Positions 7,050 to 15,379 are shown, counted from the first letter of the stretch. The stretch is DNA of 21,644 bases from CAYMKL01 sp964390805 (GCA_964390805.1 CAYMKL010000116.1:1-21644); one strand, 5' to 3'. Numbers and translations are program-made. The notes: generated by a model from the letters alone, not told the origin.

Positions 7050-8309
7050 ATGAGTACATACTGGGAGCAACGATTTGCCCGGCGGATGGGAGGGATGACC
7101 AGCTCCGCCATCCGGGAACTGTTCAAAGCGGTTCAACAGCCTGGGATGATCTCCCTCGCCGGGGGACTGCCCGCGCCGGAGACGCTGCCGACCGAGGCCG
7201 TCTCGGAGGCCAGCCAGCGCGTTCTGGCCGAACGGGGACAACAGGCGTTGCAATACGGCTCGACGGAGGGGTATCCGCCTCTGAGGGCCTGGATCGTTGA
7301 GTATATGGCTCAACAGGGCGTCAACATCAGCGAGGACAACGTGCTCATCACCAGCGGTGGGCTGCAGGGATTGGATATGGCGTCTCGGATTTTGCTGAAT
7401 CCAGGGGATCGCGTCCTGGTGGAATCGCCGACCTTCTTGGGCGCCTTACAGGTGTTCAATGCCTACGAGATATCGTACGTAGGGGTGCCACTGGATGAGG
7501 ACGGGTTGCAGATCGAGCCACTGGAGGCCGTATTGGAGGTCGGTCCTCGCTTCTTCTACGCCATTCCTACTTTCCAGAACCCCGCGGGCGTCACGCTGAC
7601 TCCAGAGCGCCGGCGGGTTCTCGTCGAGCTGGCCGCCCAGGCCGGGGTGCCTATTCTTGAGGACGATCCCTACCGTCGGCTCCGCTACGAGGGAGAACAT
7701 CCGCCGTTGCTACTGGCGCTGGACATGGCCCGTTTGCAGCCCGGCCAGACTTCGTCGAGCTCAGTCGAGACGTGGGATTCTCAGGGTAACGTCATCTACT
7801 GTGGAAGCTTCTCCAAGCTCCTGGGGCCGGGCCTGCGGCTGGGCTGGGTCGTCGCGCCGGCGGCCGTGATCCGGCGGATGGTACAAGCCAAGCAGGGGAA
7901 TGACCTGCATACCAGCCTCTACGTGCAGATGGTGGTGCACGAGGTGGTGCGGGGTGGCTTCCTAGAACAGCACGTACCGCGGCTGCAGACGATCTATCGG
8001 GAGCGACGGGACGTGATGCTGGAGGCGCTGGCGCGTTTCTTCCCGCCCGGCGTGAGTTGGACGCAGCCCCAGGGAGGGCTGTTCCTCTGGGCCATCCTGC
8101 CTTCGTCGCTGAATATCAAGGAGTTGTTTGAGGAGGCGCTGCGCCACCAGGTCGCCTTTGTTCCTAGCACGCCCTTCTATGCTGACCAGAGTGGCCCGCC
8201 TGCCATGCGATTGAATTTCTCCTACCCGCAGCCCGAACAGATCGAAACTGGCATCGAGCGGCTGGGGACGGTCTTGGGGCAGGCACTGTCGAAATCGGGA
8301 GCTTTGTGA
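7050..8309 (+). CDS. PLP-dependent class I/II aminotransferase (LysN/2-aminoadipate transaminase-like)
   Basis: A 419-residue fold-type I enzyme. ATG 7050 has AGGAGG at 7039-7044, 5 bases away; an in-frame GTG at 7044 sits inside that site and is rejected. The N-terminal FARRMGGMTSSAIRELFKAV and GMISLAGGLPAPETLP are typical of the MocR-catalytic-domain/LysN group. PTFQNPAGVT supplies the cofactor Asn, EDDPYRRLRY the Asp and Tyr that hold the pyridine ring, and GSFSKLLGPGLRLGW contains the Schiff-base Lys256. Family members transaminate 2-aminoadipate, branched-chain, aromatic or related amino acids with 2-oxoglutarate; the exact substrate is not decidable here. An unusual Ser-rich stretch at about residues 232-245 (nt 7743-7784) precedes the active-site strand and includes a repeat shared with malQ. 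Its stop overlaps the GNAT start (GTGA). Confidence 0.85.
   Translation: MSTYWEQRFARRMGGMTSSAIRELFKAVQQPGMISLAGGLPAPETLPTEAVSEASQRVLAERGQQALQYGSTEGYPPLRAWIVEYMAQQGVNISEDNVLITSGGLQGLDMASRILLNPGDRVLVESPTFLGALQVFNAYEISYVGVPLDEDGLQIEPLEAVLEVGPRFFYAIPTFQNPAGVTLTPERRRVLVELAAQAGVPILEDDPYRRLRYEGEHPPLLLALDMARLQPGQTSSSSVETWDSQGNVIYCGSFSKLLGPGLRLGWVVAPAAVIRRMVQAKQGNDLHTSLYVQMVVHEVVRGGFLEQHVPRLQTIYRERRDVMLEALARFFPPGVSWTQPQGGLFLWAILPSSLNIKELFEEALRHQVAFVPSTPFYADQSGPPAMRLNFSYPQPEQIETGIERLGTVLGQALSKSGAL
7743..7784 (+). repeat. In-frame Ser-rich insertion in the aminotransferase gene
   Basis: The segment encodes GQTSSSSVETWDSQ, between the helix after the PLP-binding Tyr and the strand leading to Lys256. From family knowledge this loop is usually shorter. 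It contains CTTCGTCGAGCTCAG (7750-7764), which matches CTTCGTCAAGCTCAG in malQ (12705-12719) at 14 of 15 bases, in the same codon phase (four Ser codons in both). It is probably a short dispersed repeat that inserted in frame. Confidence 0.5.
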
Positions 8310-8752
8310 ACGAAGACACACAAGTTACTATCCGATTGGCGCGTACAGGTGATGCAGAACGCATGGCCGTACTGTGCCAGCAATTGGGTTACCCCGCATC
8401 TCAAGAAGAGGTGCAGCGACGTCTCAACCAGATTCAACAAGATGAACGGCACGCTGTTTATGTTGCAGAACTAGAAGATGGGCGTGTGGTTGGCTGGGTT
8501 CACGCCTATGTCTGTCAACTGGTGGTGATTGATCTGCATGCAGAAATCGGGGGGCTGGTTGTAGATGAAGGCCATCGCCACCGCGGCGTGGGGCGGCTCT
8601 TGATGCGACAGGTGGAGCAGTGGGCTCGTGAGGAAGGGTGTTGGGCAGTTCACCTGCGGTCTAATGCCGTCCGCAAGGACGCTCACGCTTTCTACGAAGG
8701 AATCGGCTACAGGAACGTGAAAACATCAATGGTGTTTCGTAAAGCCCTGTGA
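8306..8752 (+). CDS. GNAT-family N-acetyltransferase
   Basis: A 148-residue protein. The GTG start at 8306 overlaps the aminotransferase TGA (GTGA) and has GGGAG at 8297-8301, so translation is probably coupled. The fold begins VTIRLARTGDAERMAVLCQQLGY; the acetyl-CoA site is motif A, GGLVVDEGHRHRGVGRLLM (pyrophosphate loop HRGVG), and motif B is DAHAFYEGIGY. Length and the closing FYEGIGYRNVKTSMVFRK resemble aminoglycoside 6'-type and general small-molecule acetyltransferases, but resistance cannot be claimed. A terminator follows 30 bases after the stop, ending this transcription unit. Confidence 0.83.
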   Translation: MNEDTQVTIRLARTGDAERMAVLCQQLGYPASQEEVQRRLNQIQQDERHAVYVAELEDGRVVGWVHAYVCQLVVIDLHAEIGGLVVDEGHRHRGVGRLLMRQVEQWAREEGCWAVHLRSNAVRKDAHAFYEGIGYRNVKTSMVFRKAL

Positions 8753-8781
8753 GTGAAGCGAGCTTGAAGTTCTCGCAACAT

Positions 8782-8811
8782 AACCCTTCTCTTCATGAGA
8801 AGGGTTTTTGT
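8782..8811 (+). terminator. Rho-independent terminator after the GNAT gene
   Basis: A 10-bp stem, AACCCTTCTC with GAGAAGGGTT, and a 5-base loop TTCAT are followed by a T-rich tail (TTTTGTTT). This clearly separates the aminotransferase-GNAT unit from the glycogen operon. Confidence 0.88.
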
Positions 8812-8827
8812 TTCTACAATCCCGCTC

Positions 8828-8856
8828 TTCCCAACCTCACCAATCTGTTGTATAAT
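8828..8856 (+). promoter_or_regulatory. Sigma-70-type promoter of the glycogen operon
   Basis: A perfect TATAAT at 8851-8856 is preceded, with a 17-bp spacer, by TTCCCA at 8828-8833 (4 of 6 matches to TTGACA). Initiation would be near 8863, leaving a ~20-base leader before the glgA ATG. A CCAACC core overlaps the -35 (8831-8836). The same core forms the phased array near 19730, so regulator binding here is possible but rests on a single copy. Confidence 0.7.
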
Positions 8857-8882
8857 GTAGTAAATCTCAACGGAGGGAGACG

Positions 8883-10349
8883 ATGGACAAATCACTGAAG
8901 ATACTGCTGCTTTCTTCCGAGGCGGTGCCTTTCGCCAAGGTGGGGGGGCTGGCCGATGTGGCGGGATCGCTGCCCAAGGCCCTGCGTCGGTTGGGCCACG
9001 ATGCCAGGCCGGCGCTGCCCAAGTACGGAAGTATCAACGACGCCGAGTTCGGGCTGACACCGGTTGTCGAGTCACTGCCTGTGCCCGTAGGCTCCGGCCA
9101 TGAATTAGCCGTTGTCTTCGAGAGCGTCGTCGAGGATGTGCCCGCCTACCTGGTCGGCAACGACAGGTACTTCGACCGCGAGGAGGTCTATGGCTACGAT
9201 GACGACGGGGAGCGCTTCGTCTTTTTCTGCCGAGTCGCTCTGGAGATGCTCAAGAAGCTCGACTGGCAGCCGGACGTCATCCACTGCAACGACTGGCACA
9301 CCGGCATCATCCCCAATTGGCTGAAGACGATTTACCAGGACGACCCCTTCTTCGCCGACACAGCGACGGTGTTCACCATCCACAACCTGGCCTACCAGGG
9401 CATCTTCGGCCCTGAGCTTCTGGAGTTCGCCGGTTTGGCCGATTACGGCCTCATTCCGCATCCTACAGACGATGGGCTGAGTAGGGCGGTTGTCCTGATG
9501 GCGCGCGGCATCCTCTTCGCCGACGTGATCAACACCGTGAGCGAGAAGTACGCCCAGGAGATCCTCACTCCTGAATATGGAGAGAGGCTGCACCCTGTTT
9601 TGGCCCAGCGCCAGGATCGCCTGTTCGGCATCCTCAACGGCCTGGACTACGAGGTCTGGAATCCGGCCACCGATCGGAACGTCGCCGTCAGCTACGACGT
9701 TGATTCCCTGGACCAACGGGTGGAGAACAAGCTGGCCTTGCAACGGGAAGCAGGACTATCCGTGGATCCCGACATCCCCCTCATCGGCATCATCTCCCGC
9801 CTGGCCGATCAAAAGGGCTTCGATATTCTGGCCGAAGCCAGCGATCAACTGATGGAGATGGACCTACAGTTCGTCCTCCTGGGCACGGGCGAGGAGCGCT
9901 ACCACAGGATTTTTGCTAACGTGGCTGGGAAGTACCAGGGCCAGGCCGCAGTCTTTCTCAAGTTCGACGGTGCTCTGGCGCGGCGCATCTACGCCGGCAG
10001 CGATGCCTTTCTCATGCCCTCGCGCTTCGAGCCCTGCGGCCTGGGGCAGCTCATCTCCATGCGCTACGGCAGCGTGCCCATCGTGCGCAGCACCGGCGGC
10101 CTGGCCGACACCGTTCAGTACTTCGACTCAACCACAGGCCAGGGCAACGGCTTCGCCTTCTCAGAGTACAGCGAAGAGGCCCTGCTGGCTGCCGTGGAGA
10201 GGGCCCTGGAGACTTATCGCCATAGAGACACCTGGCGAACCCTGATGGAGCGGGGGATGAGGGCTGACTTCTCGTGGCGGGCCTCGGCCCGGAAGTACGT
10301 AGGATTGTATCACAAGGCCCTACAGGCCAAGCAAATAGACAAGCTTTAG
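8883..10349 (+). CDS. glgA: Glycogen (starch) synthase, GT5
   Basis: A 488-residue enzyme of normal family length. ATG 8883 is preceded by GGAGG at 8872-8876, spacing 6. It transfers glucose from ADP-glucose (UDP-glucose in some lineages) to the non-reducing end of an alpha-1,4-glucan. Seen in the sequence: the N-terminal KVGGLADVAGSLPKAL loop (Lys19), which binds the nucleotide-sugar phosphate; VIHCNDWHTGIIP and FTIHNLAYQG typical of GT5; the C-terminal Rossmann domain with ISRLADQKGFD; and PSRFEPCGLGQL with STGGLADTV, which carries the catalytic Glu. It is the first gene of the glycogen operon, cytoplasmic, and its partner glgC starts 15 bases after the stop. Confidence 0.95.
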   Translation: MDKSLKILLLSSEAVPFAKVGGLADVAGSLPKALRRLGHDARPALPKYGSINDAEFGLTPVVESLPVPVGSGHELAVVFESVVEDVPAYLVGNDRYFDREEVYGYDDDGERFVFFCRVALEMLKKLDWQPDVIHCNDWHTGIIPNWLKTIYQDDPFFADTATVFTIHNLAYQGIFGPELLEFAGLADYGLIPHPTDDGLSRAVVLMARGILFADVINTVSEKYAQEILTPEYGERLHPVLAQRQDRLFGILNGLDYEVWNPATDRNVAVSYDVDSLDQRVENKLALQREAGLSVDPDIPLIGIISRLADQKGFDILAEASDQLMEMDLQFVLLGTGEERYHRIFANVAGKYQGQAAVFLKFDGALARRIYAGSDAFLMPSRFEPCGLGQLISMRYGSVPIVRSTGGLADTVQYFDSTTGQGNGFAFSEYSEEALLAAVERALETYRHRDTWRTLMERGMRADFSWRASARKYVGLYHKALQAKQIDKL

Positions 10350-10364
10350 TTGGAGGTATTTGAA

Positions 10365-11645
10365 GTGAAAATGATGGCCTTCATCCTGGCCGGTGGCGAG
10401 GGCAGCAGGCTAAGCGTCCTGACAGCCAAGAGGACCAAGCCGGCCGTTCCCTTCGCGGGCAAATACCGGATCATAGACTTCACCCTGTCCAATTGCATAA
10501 ACTCCGGCATCTACAACGTGGGCATCCTCACCCAGTACCGGCCTCGTTCGCTGAATGATCACATCCGCATCGGCCGACCCTGGGACCTGGACCGCATGAA
10601 CGGAGGCGTTCAACTTCTCCAGCCCTACCTGGGAAGAAAGGACATGGATTGGTACAGGGGCACAGCCGACGCCGTCTACCAGAACATCAATCTCGTTCGC
10701 AGGTACAAGGTGGCTCAGGTGCTGGTCCTCTCCGGCGATCATATCTACAAGATGGATTATGGCCCTCTGCTCCGCTTCCATGAGGAGAAGGGCGCTGACT
10801 TAACGGTGGCCGCTATCAAGGTGAAGCCCGAGGAGGTTCATCGTTTCGGTATTCTATCGGCAGATGAAGAAGGCAAAGTGATTGGCTTCCAGGAAAAGCC
10901 GGGTGAGTTGCCAACTCACGGGCCAACCATCAACCTCGCCTCCATGGGCGTCTACGTCTTCAATCCCAACGTTTTGATCCAGAGGCTGGAGGAAGACGCA
11001 CGAAGGGATACCAGCCACGACTTCGGCAAAGACATCATCCCCCGCATGCTCGAGTTGGACGACAAGGTCTACGCCTACCCCTTCAGCGGCTACTGGGTGG
11101 ACGTGGGGACTGTCCAGGCCTACTGGGAGGCCCAGTTGGACCTGGTGTCGGATGATCCTCCCTTTGACCTGTATGATCGAGATTGGGTCTTCCACACCCG
11201 CAGCGAGGAGCGGCCTCCGGTCAGGGTGAACACTGAAGCGACCATCATCAAGAGCCTGGTCTCCAATGGCTGTGTCATTGCGGGGATGGTCGAGCATTCT
11301 GTGCTCTCGCCGGGGGTGCAGGTTGGGCCAGGCGCCTTGGTGCGCCATTCCATCATCATGACCGATACCGTCATCGGCGAGAGAGCCGTCATTGATCACG
11401 CCATCCTGGACAAGAACATCGTGGTCGGCGCTCGGAGCCACGTCGGCTTCGGCGACGATTGCACCCCTAACGAGACTCAGCCAGACCTGTGCACGGGGAT
11501 CACGGTGGTGGGCAAGAACACTATCATCCCCGCGGGGACCAAAATAGGCCGCAACTGCTTCATCGCTTGTGACCTGGAGGAGAGCGACTTTGATACCGAC
11601 CTCATCGCCAGCGGCAGTACAGTTGGACATCCGTTGGAGGTCTGA
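10365..11645 (+). CDS. glgC: Glucose-1-phosphate adenylyltransferase (ADP-glucose pyrophosphorylase)
   Basis: A 426-residue enzyme. I choose GTG 10365 because GGAGG (10352-10356) lies 8 bases before it; the TTG abutting the glgA stop at 10350 is part of the ribosome-binding region. It makes ADP-glucose and pyrophosphate from ATP and glucose-1-phosphate, the committed step of bacterial glycogen synthesis. The nucleotidyltransferase domain carries the nucleotide loop AGGEGSRLSVLTAKRTKPAVPF, KYRIIDFTLSNCINSGI, and the catalytic LSGDHIYKMDY. FQEKPGELP holds the glucose-1-phosphate-binding Glu-Lys pair. The C-terminal third is a left-handed beta-helix of hexapeptide repeats (VIGERAVIDHAILDKNIVVG). 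Family members are tetramers under allosteric control by glycolytic intermediates. It pairs with glgA directly upstream. Confidence 0.95.
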   Translation: MKMMAFILAGGEGSRLSVLTAKRTKPAVPFAGKYRIIDFTLSNCINSGIYNVGILTQYRPRSLNDHIRIGRPWDLDRMNGGVQLLQPYLGRKDMDWYRGTADAVYQNINLVRRYKVAQVLVLSGDHIYKMDYGPLLRFHEEKGADLTVAAIKVKPEEVHRFGILSADEEGKVIGFQEKPGELPTHGPTINLASMGVYVFNPNVLIQRLEEDARRDTSHDFGKDIIPRMLELDDKVYAYPFSGYWVDVGTVQAYWEAQLDLVSDDPPFDLYDRDWVFHTRSEERPPVRVNTEATIIKSLVSNGCVIAGMVEHSVLSPGVQVGPGALVRHSIIMTDTVIGERAVIDHAILDKNIVVGARSHVGFGDDCTPNETQPDLCTGITVVGKNTIIPAGTKIGRNCFIACDLEESDFDTDLIASGSTVGHPLEV

Positions 11646-11662
11646 AGAAGAAGGAGGACACC

Positions 11663-13258
11663 GTGAAACTGGGACGTTCTGCTGGTTTGCTCTTACATCC
11701 TACATCATTGCCGGGACGCTTTGGCATAGGCGAGATCAGTGAAATGGCTTACCGCTGGGTGGACACCCTCGTGTCGGCCCGGCAGACGGTCTGGCAGGTC
11801 TTGCCGCTGGGCCCGACGGGCTACGGGGACTCGCCTTATCAGACGTTTTCGGCCTTTGCCGGCAACCCGCTGCTGATTGACCTGGCCCGCCTGGCCCACG
11901 AGGGCTATGTGGCGCATGAGGTCTTGGAGGAAGCGCCCGTCTTCCCAGAAGAGCGAGTTGACTTCGGCCCCGTGATCACCTGGAAGAAGCCGCTCTTGCT
12001 GGGAGCATATCAACAGTTTGCGACCCAGGCCGATGCCGCTTCGCTAACAGCCGAGGCAACTGCCTTCAACTCCTTTTGTGCCGAACACGACGACATCTGG
12101 CTGCACGACTATGCTTTCTTCATGTCGCTGAAAGACCACTTCGGGGGAGAGGCGTGGGGTACGTGGCCGCGCGAGCTCAGGCGGCGCGAACCTGCCGCCC
12201 TGGCCACGTGGGGTGAGCGGCTAGTACCTGCCATGATGGCTCATAGATTCATGCAATACCAGTTTTTCAAGCAGTGGGGCGAGTTGAAGCGCTATGCTAA
12301 CGAACACGGCATCCTCATTTTTGGCGACATCCCCATCTACGTCTCTTATGACAGCGCCGATGTCTGGGCACACCAGGAGCTTTTTCCTCTCGACGAAGAT
12401 GGACATCCAACGGTAGTGGCGGGCGTGCCGCCCGATTACTTCAGCCCGACGGGGCAATTGTGGGGCAACCCCCTCTACTGCTGGGATGTGATGGCGGCCC
12501 AGGGCTATCAATGGTGGATCGAGCGCGTGCGCATGATGCTGAACCAGGTTGACATGGTGCGCTTCGATCACTTCCGGGGCTTCGAAGGATACTGGGAGGT
12601 GCCGGCGGGCGAAGAGACGGCCGTCAACGGGCGCTGGGTGAAGGGGCCGGGCGCGGCTTTCTTCGATGCTATCTTGGGCGCGCTGGGTGACCCTTCGGCA
12701 GGCCCTTCGTCAAGCTCAGGGGGGACCTCAGGGCGTGGCGTGCCAATCATCGCGGAGGATTTGGGTGTCATCACGCCCGAAGTGGAAGCGCTGCGTGACG
12801 GGTTTGGATTTCCAGGGATGAAGATTCTCCAATTTGCCTTTGACAATGATGCCACCAATCCGTATCTTCCACACAACTACGAGCGCAACTGCGTGGTCTA
12901 CACAGGCAGTCACGATAATGACACCACTCGCGGGTGGTTTGCGTCCGCGCCTGAGCCTGAGCAAGCTTTCTGTATGAAATACCTTGGGTACACACCGGAT
13001 GACATCGCCTGGGCGCTGATGCGATTGGCGGCCTCGTCCGTCGCAGCGCTGGCGATATTCCCCGTGCAGGATGTGCTCAGCTTGGGCAGCGAGGCCCGCA
13101 TGAACATGCCCAGCGAGGCCAGTGGCAACTGGAGTTGGCGTTTGCGTGCCAAAGAGCTTACCGATGCCCACGTGGCCCGACTGGCTGAACTGGCGGAAAC
13201 GTATGGCCGGGCGGGAATATTCACCGACGATCACCATTTGGGTGGTGATTTAATGTAA
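11663..13258 (+). CDS. malQ: 4-alpha-glucanotransferase (amylomaltase, GH77)
   Basis: A 531-residue enzyme. GTG 11663 has AAGGAGG at 11651-11657, spacing 5. It disproportionates alpha-1,4-glucans, moving maltodextrin segments between chains. Conserved parts: SAGLLLHPTSLPGRFGIGEIS, PLGPTGYGDSPYQTFSAFAGNP, the nucleophile motif VRFDHFRGF (Asp302), the acid/base motif IIAEDLG (Glu365), and SHDNDTTRGW with the transition-state Asp418. Oddity: between the helix ending LGALGD and the PIIAEDLG strand there is a 17-codon Gly/Ser-rich insertion (nt 12692-12742) just before the catalytic Glu, apparently from an inserted repeat. The rest of the frame is intact, so the enzyme may remain active. It is third in the operon, 17 bases after glgC. 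Confidence 0.93.
   Translation: MKLGRSAGLLLHPTSLPGRFGIGEISEMAYRWVDTLVSARQTVWQVLPLGPTGYGDSPYQTFSAFAGNPLLIDLARLAHEGYVAHEVLEEAPVFPEERVDFGPVITWKKPLLLGAYQQFATQADAASLTAEATAFNSFCAEHDDIWLHDYAFFMSLKDHFGGEAWGTWPRELRRREPAALATWGERLVPAMMAHRFMQYQFFKQWGELKRYANEHGILIFGDIPIYVSYDSADVWAHQELFPLDEDGHPTVVAGVPPDYFSPTGQLWGNPLYCWDVMAAQGYQWWIERVRMMLNQVDMVRFDHFRGFEGYWEVPAGEETAVNGRWVKGPGAAFFDAILGALGDPSAGPSSSSGGTSGRGVPIIAEDLGVITPEVEALRDGFGFPGMKILQFAFDNDATNPYLPHNYERNCVVYTGSHDNDTTRGWFASAPEPEQAFCMKYLGYTPDDIAWALMRLAASSVAALAIFPVQDVLSLGSEARMNMPSEASGNWSWRLRAKELTDAHVARLAELAETYGRAGIFTDDHHLGGDLM
12692..12742 (+). repeat. In-frame 51-bp repeat-derived insertion in malQ
   Basis: It encodes PSAGPSSSSGGTSGRGV where GH77 enzymes normally run almost directly into the P-I-I-A-E-D-L-G strand. 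The DNA has CCCTTCG twice (12691-12697 and 12703-12709) and CTCAGGG twice (12716-12722 and 12727-12733). It contains CTTCGTCAAGCTCAG (12705-12719), nearly identical to a 15-mer in the aminotransferase. This resembles the CTTCG-CAAGCTCAGG type of dispersed repeat seen in several environmental genomes. A length divisible by 3 keeps the frame. Confidence 0.6.
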
Positions 13259-13272
13259 AAGGAGGTGGTGCT

Positions 13273-15339
13273 ATGCCACGTGACATTCCTGTAGGCAATG
13301 GTTCGTTGTTGGTCAACTTTGATCAGACCTATCAACTGCGTGACCTGTACTGGCCGCACGTGGGCCAGGAGAACCACACGGCCGGCCATCCCTCCCGCTT
13401 TGGTGTGTGGGTGGATGGGCAGTTCAGTTGGGTGAGCGAGGGTGGCTGGCAGCGCACTCTCGACTACGCCCACGACACCCTGGCCACCCAGGTCACGCTG
13501 CACCACCCCGAGCTGGCCCTGATGCTGGTCTGCCAGGACATAGTGGACTTTCACGAGGATCTCTACCTGCGCCAGCTCGTCGTCCACAACGAGGCAGATC
13601 GCGAGCGGGAGGTACGTCTACTCTTCAGCCAAGATTTTCACATCAGCGGCCACGTGGTGGGCGACTCGGCTTACTACGAGCCACAGCGCCGCGCCGTCTT
13701 CCACTACAAGGGCAAGAGGTGGTTCCTGATCAACACTGGCAAAGAGGAAGGTGATGGCTGGACCCTCGGCGTGGACCAGTGGGCAGTGGGTGTCAAAGAG
13801 GCGCAGTGCAAAGAGGGCACCTGGCGCGACGCCGAGGACGGTCACCTGTCGGGCAACGCGGTGGCCCAGGGCAGCGTGGACTCGGCGGTGGCTCTGCATC
13901 TAACCGTCCCGGCTAGCGGCCAGGCCACGGGTTGGTACTGGATCGCCGTGGGCCAGGATTTCCGCGAGGTGATCCGCCTCAACCGTGCGGTGCGCCAGAA
14001 AGGGCCATCCACCTTCCTGGAGCGCACACGCCATTATTGGGCACTGTGGGCCACCAAGGAGAACGAAGACCTCATAGATCTGCCTCACCCGGTCTGCCAC
14101 CTGTACCGGCGTAGCCTGCTCGTCCTGCGTACCCAGATTGACAACGGCGGAGCCATTATTGCCGCCAACGACTTCGACATAGCGCAGTTCGGCCGCGACA
14201 CCTACTCCTACTTATGGCCACGCGACGGCGCACTGGTGGCCTCGGCGCTGATTGATGCCGGCTACTCGGAGGTGACGCGGCGCTTCTTCGACTTCTGCCA
14301 CCGCGTCATCACCGACGAGGGATTCTTGCTCCACAAATACAACCCCGACGGGTCACTGGCCTCGTCGTGGCACGCCTGGTACCGAGACGGGCACAAAGAG
14401 TTGCCGCTGCAGGAGGACGAGACGGCCCTGGTACTCTGGGCGCTGTGGCGCCACTTCGAACGCTTCCGCGATATCGAGTTCATCAAGCCCCACTATCGCG
14501 GACTGATTATCCGCGCCGCCAACTGGCTGGCCACCTACCGAGATGAGGACAGCGGCCTACCCCTCTCCTCCTGGGACCTGTGGGAGGAACGGCGCGGCGT
14601 TCATGCCTGGACGGTCGGGGCGACCTGGGCTGGGCTGCAGGCCGCTGCCAACTTCGCCGATGCCTTCGGCGAGCGCGACCTGGTCGCCACCTATCGCCAG
14701 GCCGCCGACGAGATCCGAGCCGGGGCCGAGACAAACCTCTGGTTGACGGACCAGGGCCGTTTTGCGCGCATGATCAACAGGCGGGAGGACGGCGGCTGGG
14801 ACGTGGATCCGACGATAGATGCCTCCCTCTTTGGCCTGTGGTACTTCGGCATGTTCGCCCCCGACGACCACCGAATCGTAGCCACCATGCAGGCCGTGCG
14901 AGACCGTCTGTGGATAGAAACCGAGGTAGGCGGCGTGGCTCGCTACGAGAACGACTACTACCACCAGGTGAGCCAAGACATTGAAAACGTACCCGGCAAC
15001 CCCTGGTTCATCTGCACCTTATGGCTGGCCCAGTGGCACATCGCCACCGCGCAGACCTTGGACGACCTGCAACCGGCACTGGAGATTCTCGACTGGGCCG
15101 AGGCCCACGCCCTACCCAGCGGCGTCATGGCCGAGCAGGTGCACCCCTACACCAACGCGCCGCTGTCCGTCAGCCCGTTGACCTGGAGCCACGCTACGCT
15201 GGTGGCGACGGTGCAGGAATACCTGGCGAAACGGCCGGGATTGGTGCGCTGCCCGATGTGTGGGCAGCCTCTCCAGTGGGCGGGTGTATTACCCGACAAC
15301 CAGAGCCACAACCACACCGATTCGGGCCCTGTCCAATGA
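13273..15339 (+). CDS. GH15 glucoamylase-like glycoside hydrolase
   Basis: A 688-residue protein. ATG 13273 has GGAGG at 13261-13265, 7 bases upstream. Residues 1-260 form the N-terminal beta-sandwich of prokaryotic GH15 (IPVGNGSLLVNFDQTYQLRDLYWP), and about 290-655 the (alpha/alpha)6 barrel (RDTYSYLWPRDGALVASALIDAGY). The inverting acid pair is visible: general acid in SSWDLWEERRG (Glu438/439) and general base in VMAEQVHPYTNAPLSVSPLTWSH (Glu621). Family members release glucose from maltodextrins or glycogen; glucodextranase and trehalase activities also occur in GH15 and are not excluded. There is no signal peptide, so it acts inside the cell, fitting glycogen turnover with malQ. The C-terminal tail adds a CPMCG pair (Cys660, Cys663) and a His-containing end unlike the core family. 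Confidence 0.9.
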   Translation: MPRDIPVGNGSLLVNFDQTYQLRDLYWPHVGQENHTAGHPSRFGVWVDGQFSWVSEGGWQRTLDYAHDTLATQVTLHHPELALMLVCQDIVDFHEDLYLRQLVVHNEADREREVRLLFSQDFHISGHVVGDSAYYEPQRRAVFHYKGKRWFLINTGKEEGDGWTLGVDQWAVGVKEAQCKEGTWRDAEDGHLSGNAVAQGSVDSAVALHLTVPASGQATGWYWIAVGQDFREVIRLNRAVRQKGPSTFLERTRHYWALWATKENEDLIDLPHPVCHLYRRSLLVLRTQIDNGGAIIAANDFDIAQFGRDTYSYLWPRDGALVASALIDAGYSEVTRRFFDFCHRVITDEGFLLHKYNPDGSLASSWHAWYRDGHKELPLQEDETALVLWALWRHFERFRDIEFIKPHYRGLIIRAANWLATYRDEDSGLPLSSWDLWEERRGVHAWTVGATWAGLQAAANFADAFGERDLVATYRQAADEIRAGAETNLWLTDQGRFARMINRREDGGWDVDPTIDASLFGLWYFGMFAPDDHRIVATMQAVRDRLWIETEVGGVARYENDYYHQVSQDIENVPGNPWFICTLWLAQWHIATAQTLDDLQPALEILDWAEAHALPSGVMAEQVHPYTNAPLSVSPLTWSHATLVATVQEYLAKRPGLVRCPMCGQPLQWAGVLPDNQSHNHTDSGPVQ

Positions 15340-15379
15340 GCGTTTGGACACGAGTGGAGGATCGAGGAGGAAGCAGGCC

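Noticed and set aside
6519..7313. 264-codon open frame on the minus strand
   Set aside because: Antisense to the thioesterase and aminotransferase start. The predicted protein is Pro/Arg/Gly-rich without family motifs, a shadow of G+C-rich coding DNA.
8306..8752. GNAT protein as an aminoglycoside resistance enzyme
   Set aside because: The fold is clear, but general GNATs share these motifs; no resistance-specific evidence.
10854..11630. 258-codon minus-strand frame
   Set aside because: Lies wholly within glgC, whose motifs are complete. It is an antisense shadow.
15260..15379. Upstream extension of the kinase frame into the GH15 gene
   Set aside because: The extension lacks a ribosome-binding site and is not domain-like; ATG 15380 with GAGGAGG is better.
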